DNA of 6,433 nucleotides, from NCBI GenBank assembly GCA_903871865.1, contig CAIQIL010000349.1, positions 1 to 6,433 of the forward strand. The letters are read 5' to 3'. The notes beneath the pieces are model-generated. The model saw nothing but the letters and a program-made list of their open reading frames with translations. It ran no database searches and was not told the DNA's origin. Made by a program: the position numbers and the translations under genes. This stretch comes from an uncultured Burkholderiales bacterium (GTDB lineage: Bacteria; Pseudomonadota; Gammaproteobacteria; Burkholderiales; Burkholderiaceae_C). Of this stretch, positions 1-6,433 are shown in pieces; positions within the stretch are counted from its first letter, which is position 1; each line of letters starts with the position of its first letter.

Positions 1-719
1 ACCAGCTCGATGATGCGGTCGCAGCGCGCGGCCAGGCGCTGATCGTGCGTGACCACGAGGAAGGACGTGCCCACCTCGTCGTGGATGCGGCGCATCAGGG
101 CGAACACCTCGTTGGACGAGGCGGTGTCCAGGTTGCCCGTGGGTTCGTCGGCCAACACCACGGCAGGCTGCAGCATCAAGGCCCGTGCGATGGCCACACG
201 CTGTTGCATGCCACCCGAGAGCTGCGCGGGCGTGCGGTCCATCGCATGGGCCAGGCCCACCGCATCGAGCAACTCGCGCGCACGGGCACGGGCTTGCGGC
301 GTGACCACGCCATCGCGCACCCGGGCCGGCATGGTCACGTTCTCTTCGGCCGAGAACGCCGGCAGCAGGTGGTGGAACTGGAAGACGAAGCCCAGCGTGT
401 CGCGGCGCAAGCGCGTGAGGCCATCGTCATCGAGCGCACTGACGGGCTGCCCGGCCAGCACGTACTCGCCGGCGCTGGCGCGCTCCAGCAGGCCCAGCAC
501 ATTGAGCAGCGTGCTCTTGCCCGAGCCCGAAGGGCCGATGAGGGCGGCGAACTCGCCCTGGCGGATGCGCAGGTCCAGGCCGTGCAGCACCTCGATCTCG
601 TTGGGCTGGCCGGCGTTGTACACCTTGCGGATGTCGCTGAGCTGGACCAGCTCGGCGCCCATCTGGCGGGCCGATGGTGGGGCTGTTGGCTTGGCTGCGG
701 CGTGTGCGTCTGTGGGCAT
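1..719 (-). CDS. ABC transporter ATP-binding protein, LolD/MacB-type (3' end cut by window)
   Basis: This is the nucleotide-binding subunit of an ABC exporter; it hydrolyses ATP on the cytoplasmic face to drive the permease encoded just upstream. 239 codons are visible and the frame is open to the window edge. All core motifs are present: Walker A GPSGSGKST (residues 62-70), Q-loop Q114 in FVFQFHHLLP, signature LSGGMQQR (167-174), Walker B VVLADEP (187-193), D-loop NLD (196-198) and H-loop H225. The FQFHHLLP stretch and the NVTMP segment after it resemble LolD. The adaptor gene in the same operon, however, points to a DevA/MacB-type exporter rather than lipoprotein release. LolD-type proteins are about 230 residues, so only a few C-terminal residues should be missing. 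I chose the ATG at 719 because it lies 8 bases after the permease stop behind GAGCGAGG. An internal ATG at 662 would drop a low-complexity 19-residue leader and is possible. Confidence 0.93.
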   Translation of the reverse strand, partial: MPTDAHAAAKPTAPPSARQMGAELVQLSDIRKVYNAGQPNEIEVLHGLDLRIRQGEFAALIGPSGSGKSTLLNVLGLLERASAGEYVLAGQPVSALDDDGLTRLRRDTLGFVFQFHHLLPAFSAEENVTMPARVRDGVVTPQARARARELLDAVGLAHAMDRTPAQLSGGMQQRVAIARALMLQPAVVLADEPTGNLDTASSNEVFALMRRIHDEVGTSFLVVTHDQRLAARCDRIIEL

Positions 720-727
720 GGCCTCGC

Positions 728-1956
<1,229 letters not shown>

Positions 1957-1960
<4 letters not shown>

Positions 1961-3306
1961 CGTGAGAACCCCTGGCTGACGGCGTTGCCGAAGGTCTCGC
2001 CAGCATCGGCCGCCTTGCGCACGGTGGACGCGGTCTCCACGCGGCGGGCGCGCACGCGCACACCGGGCGCCAGGGTCGGGTCGAGCAGCACCAGCTCATC
2101 GTCCTGCAGGCCGGAGAGCACCTCCACATCGGACAGGGTGCGCAGGCCCAGCTTGAGCTCACGCACCACGGCACGCCCCCCTTCGGCGACCAGCACGGCG
2201 CCCGTGGCCGCGCCATCGCGCGGGTCGGCCGGTGCCGCGGCGGCGGCGTTCGCACGCAAGGCACGCAAAGGCAGGATGCGGGCCTCGCGCCGCTCGCCGG
2301 TGAGCACCTCGACGGACAAGGTCATGTCTTCGCGCAGGAAATCGGGGCGCGTGTCGGAGCGCGCGTCGGGGCGGGGGTCAGTCGGACCGGTCACCACCAA
2401 GGTGACTTCGACCGACCCGCTTTGCGCGTTCACCGATGGCGCGAGCCGGTCCACCTTGGCATCGAAGGGGCGGTCGGGGTAGGCATCGGCCAGCACCCGC
2501 GCGCGCTGACCCGGCTGCAGTTGCGCCAGGAAGCGCTCGTCCACCTGGGCCTGCAGTTCCAGCGGCCCTTGCACAGACACGGTCAGCAAGGCCTTGCCGG
2601 CCTGCACGATCTGGCCAGGCTCGACGCTGCGCACCAGCACACGGCCCGGCCCGGGCGCGCGCAAGGTGTACTGGGCCAGCTTGGCACGTGCGGCCTCCAC
2701 CGCCGCACGCGCGGCCTCCAGCTGCGCCTGGGCGTTGGCGCGCTCGGCGCCTGTGCGGCCATTGGCCAGCGTTTGCGCGCGGGCGGCATCGCGCAGGGCT
2801 CGGGCCACATCGACCGCGCGCTTCGACTCGTCGAGCTTTTGCTGGCTGTAGAACTTCTGGGCCACCAGGTCCTGGGTGCGCACCAGGTCGCGCTCGGCGG
2901 CCTGCAAGTTCGCATCGGCCTGGGCCAGGCTGGCCTGGGCCGTGGGCAGGGACAGCGCCGACTGGCTCTCCAGGCGGGCTCGCGCTTGCTGCCAGCTGGC
3001 CTCGGCCTGCAACAGGGCCGCGCGGGGCTCTTCCGGCTCCAGCTCGACCAGCGCATCACCCGCTCGGAAAGCATCGCCTTCCTGCACCCGCACCTTCGCC
3101 ACGCGGGCCGTCAGCGTGGCGCCCAGGTCCACACGCGCCGGGGTTTTGACCCGCGCGCTGAACTGCACGGTGCGCAAGAGGGGCGCACGCGCCAGCGCCA
3201 CCGCGTCGGTGCGCGCAGGCATGAACGTGCGCCACGCCAAGACGGCGCCCACCACCAGCAGGGCCCACAGACCCCACCGGGCCACACGCCAGGAGAACAC
3301 CTTCAT
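1957..3306 (-). CDS. Periplasmic adaptor (HlyD/MacA/DevB-type membrane fusion protein)
   Basis: This adaptor links the inner-membrane ABC pump to an outer-membrane channel. It has 449 residues from the chosen ATG. A short basic N-terminus (MKVFSWRVAR) precedes one membrane anchor at about 8-25, with no lipoprotein cysteine. A biotinyl/lipoyl half follows at about 61-96 (VQEGDAFRAGDALVEL). A long Ala/Gln/Arg-rich helical hairpin spans about 95-210, consistent with a TolC-facing coiled coil. The second lipoyl half (YTLRAPGPGRVLV) is at about 213-245 and a beta-barrel domain at about 250-335, ending in LREDMTLSVEV. A membrane-proximal domain runs to about 420. The barrel carries a three-copy tetrapeptide insertion (separate entry). 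It is the first gene of the operon, before permease and ATPase, the same order as DevBCA. Starts at 3312 (ATG) and 3318 (GTG) are also in frame. I prefer 3306 because GTGG lies 8 bases upstream, but this is weak. Confidence 0.9.
1969..1973 (-). promoter_or_regulatory. Ribosome binding site for the TTG-started permease gene
   Basis: The minus strand reads AGGGG, then 8 bases (TTCTCACG), then TTG. The site lies inside the last codons of the adaptor gene. It decides the choice of the rare TTG start, which overlaps the adaptor stop codon by three bases. Confidence 0.6.
2342..2377 (-). repeat. 12-bp imperfect tandem repeat inside the adaptor gene (three copies)
   Basis: On the plus strand there are three 12-base units, TCGGGGCGCGTG, TCGGAGCGCGCG and TCGGGGCGGGGG, followed by a degenerate fourth that begins TCAGTCGG. 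They are in frame and encode RPDA-RSDT-RPDF in the adaptor, between two strands of the beta-barrel domain. The repeat lengthens a loop without breaking the frame. Confidence 0.7.
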
Positions 3307-3356
3307 CGCCATGACCACAAAGCCAGTGAGGCCACCAAGGTATCACGAAGCACAGG

Positions 3357-3385
3357 CAGCGCAGCGCGCCACCCGGCTTGCGCTG
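3357..3385 (-). terminator. Possible hairpin between hydrolase stop and exporter operon
   Basis: The 7-base arms CAGCGCA (3357-3363) and TGCGCTG (3379-3385) are perfect reverse complements, separated by 15 bases that contain a further small GCC/GGC pairing. The hairpin starts two bases after the dienelactone hydrolase stop codon. There is no U-tract on the minus strand, so it could be a weak terminator, a processing site or chance in GC-rich DNA. The rest of the 81-base gap shows no convincing promoter. Confidence 0.3.
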
Positions 3386-3387
3386 GA

Positions 3388-4065
3388 TCAGGCGGACAGG
3401 TGTTTCGCCCAGAACGCCGACATGCGGGACCAGGCCTGCGCGGCGCAGTCGGCATCGTGCACTTCCGGCCGGCTGTGGTTGAAAAACGCATGCTGTGCGG
3501 GGTAGTGGAACACCTCGGGCGACTGACCTGCACCTTGCATGGCCTGCTGCAAAGACGCGGCCGCGGCCGGCGTGCACCAGGTGTCGGCCATGGCGAAGTG
3601 TCCCTGGAAGGGGATGTGGATGCGCGACGGGTCGGCCACCTCTTTCGGCGGGATGCCGTAGAAGCACACCGCCGCCGACAGCCCCGGCACGTGCACGGCC
3701 GCGGCCACGGTGAGCGCACCGCCCATGCAAAAGCCCATGACACCGACCTTGCGCCCGCCTTGGCCCAGCCAGGCCACACAGCCTGCGATGTCCTGGTGCG
3801 TGGCGTCCATGAAATCCAGCCCGTTCATCAGGCGGCCGGCCTCGTCGGCATCGGTCGTTTGACGCCCGCGGTAGAGGTCGGGCGACAGCACGGTGTGGCC
3901 CGTGGCGGCCAGGCGGTCGGCCACCTCGCGGATGTGGCCATTGAGGCCCCACCACTCCTGAACGAGGACGATGGCAGGGGTGGATGCCGTGGCCCCGGGC
4001 GCCTCGGCCAGGTAAGCAGGCAGGGTGGCGCCATCGGGGCGCGGCACGTCGATCATCTGACCCAT
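3388..4065 (-). CDS. Dienelactone hydrolase family protein
   Basis: This is a cytoplasmic alpha/beta hydrolase of 225 residues, close to the usual dienelactone hydrolase length of about 230-240. The family hydrolyses lactones and esters through a Cys-Asp-His triad. The expected residues are visible: the family glutamate E37 in VQEWWGLN, nucleophile C113 in GFCMGG, D161 in AMADTW and H192 in YPAQHAFF. The oxyanion/nucleophile-elbow region and the PDLYRGR segment (62-68) also fit. There is no signal peptide. The start at 4065 is fixed by GGAG five bases upstream and by the homology-like beginning MGQMIDVPRPDG. The open frame reaches 4185, but the added 40 residues look like translated promoter. 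No other catechol-degradation genes are in the window, so a chlorocatechol role is unsupported and the substrate is unknown. It is transcribed divergently from the metR-like gene. Confidence 0.9.
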   Translation of the reverse strand: MGQMIDVPRPDGATLPAYLAEAPGATASTPAIVLVQEWWGLNGHIREVADRLAATGHTVLSPDLYRGRQTTDADEAGRLMNGLDFMDATHQDIAGCVAWLGQGGRKVGVMGFCMGGALTVAAAVHVPGLSAAVCFYGIPPKEVADPSRIHIPFQGHFAMADTWCTPAAAASLQQAMQGAGQSPEVFHYPAQHAFFNHSRPEVHDADCAAQAWSRMSAFWAKHLSA

Positions 4066-4070
4066 GGGAT

Positions 4071-4074
4071 CTCC
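4071..4074 (-). promoter_or_regulatory. Ribosome binding site of the dienelactone hydrolase gene
   Basis: The minus strand reads GGAG, five bases (ATCCC), then ATG at 4065. This selects 4065 over the upstream in-frame start at 4185. Confidence 0.6.
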
Positions 4075-4162
4075 AGCAAGGGGTGGCGGAAAGAGGACTG
4101 CGTTGGATTGTGCCGTGGCGCCAAGCGTCTTGCCCGCCCCCGTGCAGGCCAGCACAGCCACA

Positions 4163-4184
4163 TGAATAGAATGCAAGCACTTCA
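4163..4184. promoter_or_regulatory. Candidate double MetR operator (TGAA-N5-TGCA-N5-TTCA)
   Basis: TGAA (4163-4166), five bases, TGCA (4172-4175), five bases, TTCA (4181-4184). The known enterobacterial MetR consensus is TGAA-N5-TTCA. Each half of this element matches that consensus with one mismatch, and the two overlap by sharing the central, self-complementary TGCA. The whole 22-base element is therefore symmetric. It ends 21 bases before the regulator's start codon and lies about 98 bases upstream of the hydrolase start, a position suited to autoregulation and possibly to control of the divergent gene. The match is by eye, and MetR sites in this lineage may differ. Confidence 0.5.
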
Positions 4185-4205
4185 CATCCTTGACACAAAC
4201 GGCTC

Positions 4206-5117
4206 ATGATCGATCTCAGGCACCTGCGCTCCCTCGTGGCCATCGCCGACACCGGCAAGCTGGCCACCGCCGCCGAGCGTGTGCACCTGAGCCAGTCGGC
4301 CCTGTCGCACCAGATCCGCGGACTGGAAGCGCACCACGGCCTGCCCCTGTTCGAGCGCACCCCGCAAGGCCTGCGCTTCCTGCCCGCCGGCGAGCGCCTG
4401 CTAGCCCTGGCGCGCACCGTGCTGGCCGAGGTGCAAGCCGCCGAGCGCGACCTGCAGCAACTCAACGGCCAGGCCACGGGCGAGCTGCGCATCGCGCTGG
4501 AATGCCACACCTGCTTCGACTGGCTGATGCCCGTGATGCACCGCTTCCGCCAGCGCTGGCCGGGCGTCGAGGTGGACCTGGTCGCCGGCTTCCACGCCGA
4601 CCCCATCGCCCTGCTCAAGGAAGGCCGCGCCGACCTCGTCATCGGCACACCACCGAAGGCGCAGCGTCCCTGGCACGTGCTGCCGCTGTTCCGCTTCGAG
4701 ATCCTGGCGGTGCTGGCCAACGACCACCCTTTGCGCCACAAACGCCACCTCAGCGCGCGCGACTTCGCTGGCGAAACCCTCATCACCTACCCGGTGCCCG
4801 AGGCCCGCATCGACCTCATCCGCGAAGTGCTGCAGCCTGCCGGCGTGCACGTGCAGCGCCGCACGGCCGAGCTCACGGTGGCCATCGTGCAACTGGCCGC
4901 CAGCCGCCGCGGCGTGGCCGCCCTGCCCAGCTGGGGCCTGCAGAGCTACCTCTCGCACGACTACGTGCAAGGCCTGCGCATCGGCCCCAAAGGCCTGTGG
5001 AGCGCGCTGCACGCCATCTGCCCCAAGGCCCTGGCCAGCCGTCCCTACATGCAGGACATGGCCGAGATCATGCGCAGCGAATGCGCGCAGCTGCCGGGCA
5101 TCGAGTGGCTGGCTTGA
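4206..5117 (+). CDS. metR: MetR-like LysR-family transcriptional regulator
   Basis: This cytoplasmic DNA-binding regulator of 303 residues has the usual LysR-family length. An N-terminal winged helix-turn-helix is at about 3-62 (AERVHLSQSALSHQIRGLE), followed by a linker helix and a periplasmic-binding-like effector domain from about 93. Several segments closely follow E. coli MetR as I remember it: LRIALECHTCFDWLMP (94-109), ETLITYP (190-196), LQPAGV (209-214) and the AASRRGVAALPSW region (231-243). MetR senses homocysteine and activates metE and other methionine genes, while controlling itself. The ATG at 4206 is well placed for the DNA-binding domain, and a later start would damage it, although no strong ribosome site precedes it. 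The usual divergent partner metE is not here; the neighbours are two alpha/beta hydrolases. The family is certain; assignment as MetR is likely, but the regulon is inferred. Confidence 0.85.
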   Translation: MIDLRHLRSLVAIADTGKLATAAERVHLSQSALSHQIRGLEAHHGLPLFERTPQGLRFLPAGERLLALARTVLAEVQAAERDLQQLNGQATGELRIALECHTCFDWLMPVMHRFRQRWPGVEVDLVAGFHADPIALLKEGRADLVIGTPPKAQRPWHVLPLFRFEILAVLANDHPLRHKRHLSARDFAGETLITYPVPEARIDLIREVLQPAGVHVQRRTAELTVAIVQLAASRRGVAALPSWGLQSYLSHDYVQGLRIGPKGLWSALHAICPKALASRPYMQDMAEIMRSECAQLPGIEWLA

Positions 5118-5148
5118 GGCTCACCCTGACTTCGGCGAAGATGGGCGC

Positions 5149-5862
5149 ATGAACCTCCAGATCCAGGAACTCGCCACCGGCCCCACGCCGACCGCCAGCC
5201 TCATCGTCCTGCACGGCCTGGGTGCCGACGGCAGCGACTTCGTGCCCTTTTGCCGGGAGCTCGACTTCAGCGGTGTGCCCGGCCTGGGCGCAGACGGCGG
5301 CCTGCGCTTCGTGCTGCCCAGCGCCCCAGTGATGCCGGTGAGCCTGAACGGCGGGTACGAGATGCCGGCCTGGTACGACATCCTGCCCGTGCCGCACAGC
5401 GACACCTCGGGCCGCAACGGCCCTCGCCGCGAAGACGAAGCCACGCTGCGCCGTGCGCAAGGCTGGATTGACGGCCTGGTCCAGCGCGAGGTCGACCGCG
5501 GCATCCCCAGCGACCGCATCGTGCTCATGGGCTTCTCGCAGGGCTGCGCCATGACGCTGATGGCCGGCCTGCGCAGCCCGCACCGACTGGCGGGCCTGAT
5601 CGCGCTGTCAGGCTACCTGCCCCTGCTCGACACCACAGAAGCCGAGCGCCACCCGGCCAACCAGCACACGCCCATCTTCATGGCCCATGGCGACCATGAC
5701 GGCGTGGTCGTGCCCACGCGCGGCGCGGCGGCACGCGACCACCTGCGCAGCCTGGGCTACACCGTGGACTGGCACACCTACCCCATCGAGCACAGCCTGT
5801 GCATGGAAGAGGTGGAGGACATCGCGGCGTGGTTGGTGGGGCGCTGGCACACCGGGCCGTGA
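5149..5862 (+). CDS. Carboxylesterase / acyl-protein thioesterase-family alpha/beta hydrolase
   Basis: This serine hydrolase of 237 residues has a typical length for the phospholipase/carboxylesterase (EstB, acyl-protein thioesterase) family and no signal peptide, so it is probably cytoplasmic. The family signature is complete: LHGLGADGSDFVPF (21-34) forms the oxyanion loop, PSAPVMPVSLNGGYEMPAWYD the substrate-side segment, GFSQG (128-132) the nucleophile elbow with S130, HGDHDGVVP-like (180-189) the acid D184, and IEHSLC (213-218) the histidine H215. Such enzymes hydrolyse short- to medium-chain esters or thioesters; the natural substrate is unknown. The gene begins 31 bases after metR on the same strand and has no terminator before it, so co-transcription is plausible. 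The ATG at 5149 is preceded by a weak GAAG at 8 bases. The product ends at a short convergent gap with the Tli4-like gene. Confidence 0.92.
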   Translation: MNLQIQELATGPTPTASLIVLHGLGADGSDFVPFCRELDFSGVPGLGADGGLRFVLPSAPVMPVSLNGGYEMPAWYDILPVPHSDTSGRNGPRREDEATLRRAQGWIDGLVQREVDRGIPSDRIVLMGFSQGCAMTLMAGLRSPHRLAGLIALSGYLPLLDTTEAERHPANQHTPIFMAHGDHDGVVVPTRGAAARDHLRSLGYTVDWHTYPIEHSLCMEEVEDIAAWLVGRWHTGP

Positions 5863-5864
5863 CC

Positions 5865-5899
5865 AGCGAGGCCAGCGGCGCAGGCCGCCCCGACTCGCT
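5865..5899. terminator. Candidate bidirectional hairpin between convergent genes
   Basis: The outer arms AGCGAG (5865-5870) and CTCGCT (5894-5899) are complementary. An inner stem pairs GCGGC (5875-5879) with GCCGC (5884-5888) around a GCAG loop. The structure fills almost the whole 37-base gap between the two stop codons. There is no T-run on either side, so it is at best a weak or factor-assisted terminator. Confidence 0.35.
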
Positions 5900-6433
5900 T
5901 CACTTCACCACCCGCAGGCGAACGCTCGCCATCAGCCGGTCCCACAAAGCGATGGCCTCTTCGTCACTCAGGCCCGAGGCCACAGACCCGGCCTGATCAC
6001 GCTCGACCCCGGTGAACAAGGCCGCGTCCCATGAGGGGTTGCGGTGGTCGAAACGCTTGCCTGCGTATTCGAACTGGAACTCATGCCAGTGGCCTGGCGT
6101 GTCGCCCAGGGGACGACGGAACAGGGCTTCACTGCCATCGCCTTGCTGCACTTTGCGCTTGCCTTCGCGCAGGGTTTTGATCTTGGCAAACGCTGTGGCC
6201 AGCTCGGGCACCATCAGGGCCGCGCGGCGGGCTTCTGAGCGACGCGCTTCGAAGCTGTCGCCCTGCTGCGCGTCTTTGTTGGTGGAGATAGAGAAGCTCA
6301 CGTCGGGCAACTCGGGGAAGCGCAAGCCGATGCAAAAAATTTCCTGGAACTTGCCGGTGTCGTCGGCGATGAAGCCCACGTCCAGGCAAACACCAGGCTC
6401 TTGAGGGACGTCGTCGGGGTCGCGGGCGCGGAG
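5900..6433 (-). CDS. Probable T6SS immunity protein, Tli4 family, C-terminal part (5' end cut by window)
   Basis: 177 residues are visible and the frame stays open to the right edge, so the N-terminal part and the start codon lie outside. The first visible residues, LRARDPDDVPQEPGVCLDVG, followed by FIADDTGKFQEIFCIGLRFP, LPDVSFSISTNKD, KTLREGKRKVQQGDG, HWHEFQFEYAGK and a final ALWDRLMASVRLR, match the pattern I associate with the Tli4 C-terminal domain. Tli4 proteins are periplasmic antitoxins that protect against Tle4-type phospholipase effectors delivered by the type VI secretion system. A full protein is typically about 300 or more residues. A GTG at 6379 could be read as a start, but the preceding codons look coding. 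Local GC is near 57-63% in lines I counted, against about 78% in a metR segment, which suggests recent transfer. No effector is visible. If not Tli4, it is an uncharacterised protein. Confidence 0.6.
   Translation of the reverse strand, partial: LRARDPDDVPQEPGVCLDVGFIADDTGKFQEIFCIGLRFPELPDVSFSISTNKDAQQGDSFEARRSEARRAALMVPELATAFAKIKTLREGKRKVQQGDGSEALFRRPLGDTPGHWHEFQFEYAGKRFDHRNPSWDAALFTGVERDQAGSVASGLSDEEAIALWDRLMASVRLRVVK

Larger units (their letters stand above)
4066..4205. promoter_or_regulatory. Divergent intergenic region between hydrolase and metR-like gene
   Basis: These 140 bases lie between two divergent start codons and should hold both promoters. The part next to metR (about 4160-4200) is clearly richer in A/T than the surroundings. 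I find no pair of -35/-10 boxes that I would defend on either strand. The MetR-like operator (separate entry) is the main recognisable signal. The metR start at 4206 has no good Shine-Dalgarno sequence. Confidence 0.6.

Noticed and set aside
4167..4172. TAGAAT as a -10 box for metR
   Set aside because: It matches five of six bases, but no acceptable -35 sequence lies 16-18 bases upstream; it stays possible only as part of an activator-dependent promoter.
4066..4185. N-terminal extension of the dienelactone hydrolase to an ATG at 4185, with a P-loop-like GAGKT
   Set aside because: The 40 added residues do not look like the family, the GGAG site supports 4065, and the extension covers the divergent promoter and operator. 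The GAGKT is a chance match.
4190..4195. Perfect TTGACA as a -35 box for metR
   Set aside because: A 17-base spacer would put the -10 box inside the metR coding sequence, where nothing like TATAAT occurs, and no downstream start would keep the helix-turn-helix.
3056..4786. 576-codon minus-strand open frame spanning the adaptor, hydrolase and metR
   Set aside because: It crosses three well-supported genes on both strands and its translation is Arg/Cys-rich with no recognisable domain.
5900..6433. Plus-strand frames 6012-6404 and 6044-6238
   Set aside because: They are antisense to the Tli4-like frame, which is open to the edge and has coherent protein sequence including aromatic and acidic motifs.

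Overview
The window is very GC-rich, densely coded DNA with short intergenic gaps and G/C-ending codons. Protein resemblances (a MetR-type regulator, a DevBCA/MacAB-type exporter, a Tli4-like immunity protein) point to a Gram-negative proteobacterium. My best guess is a betaproteobacterium of the Burkholderiales (Comamonadaceae-like); this is inferred from style and composition, not from a marker gene.

Layout. (1) Positions 1-3306, minus strand: a three-gene exporter operon in the order periplasmic adaptor, FtsX/MacB-type permease, ATPase. The genes are tightly coupled: the adaptor stop overlaps a TTG start of the permease, and 8 bases separate permease and ATPase. The ATPase runs off the left edge. 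(2) 3388-4065, minus strand: a dienelactone hydrolase-family enzyme with intact catalytic residues. (3) 4066-4205: a 140-base divergent regulatory region holding a striking TGAA-N5-TGCA-N5-TTCA arrangement that resembles two overlapping MetR boxes. (4) 4206-5117, plus strand: a MetR-like LysR-family regulator. (5) 5149-5862, plus strand: a carboxylesterase/acyl-protein thioesterase-family serine hydrolase, 31 bases after metR. (6) 5900 to the right edge, minus strand: the C-terminal part of a probable T6SS Tli4-family immunity protein, convergent with the esterase and lower in GC.

How the genes may work together. The exporter proteins should form an inner-membrane ABC pump joined by its adaptor to an outer-membrane channel of TolC type that is not in the window; the substrate is unknown. 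The MetR-like protein probably represses or activates from the shared region and may control itself and the divergent hydrolase. The usual neighbour, metE, is absent, and two alpha/beta hydrolases flank metR instead. The Tli4-like fragment suggests that an effector/immunity locus starts at the right edge.

Most of the window is ordinary chromosome. I see no CRISPR array, tRNA, rRNA, insertion sequence or wholly novel system. The best leads are the metR promoter architecture and the Tli4-like gene at the right edge.
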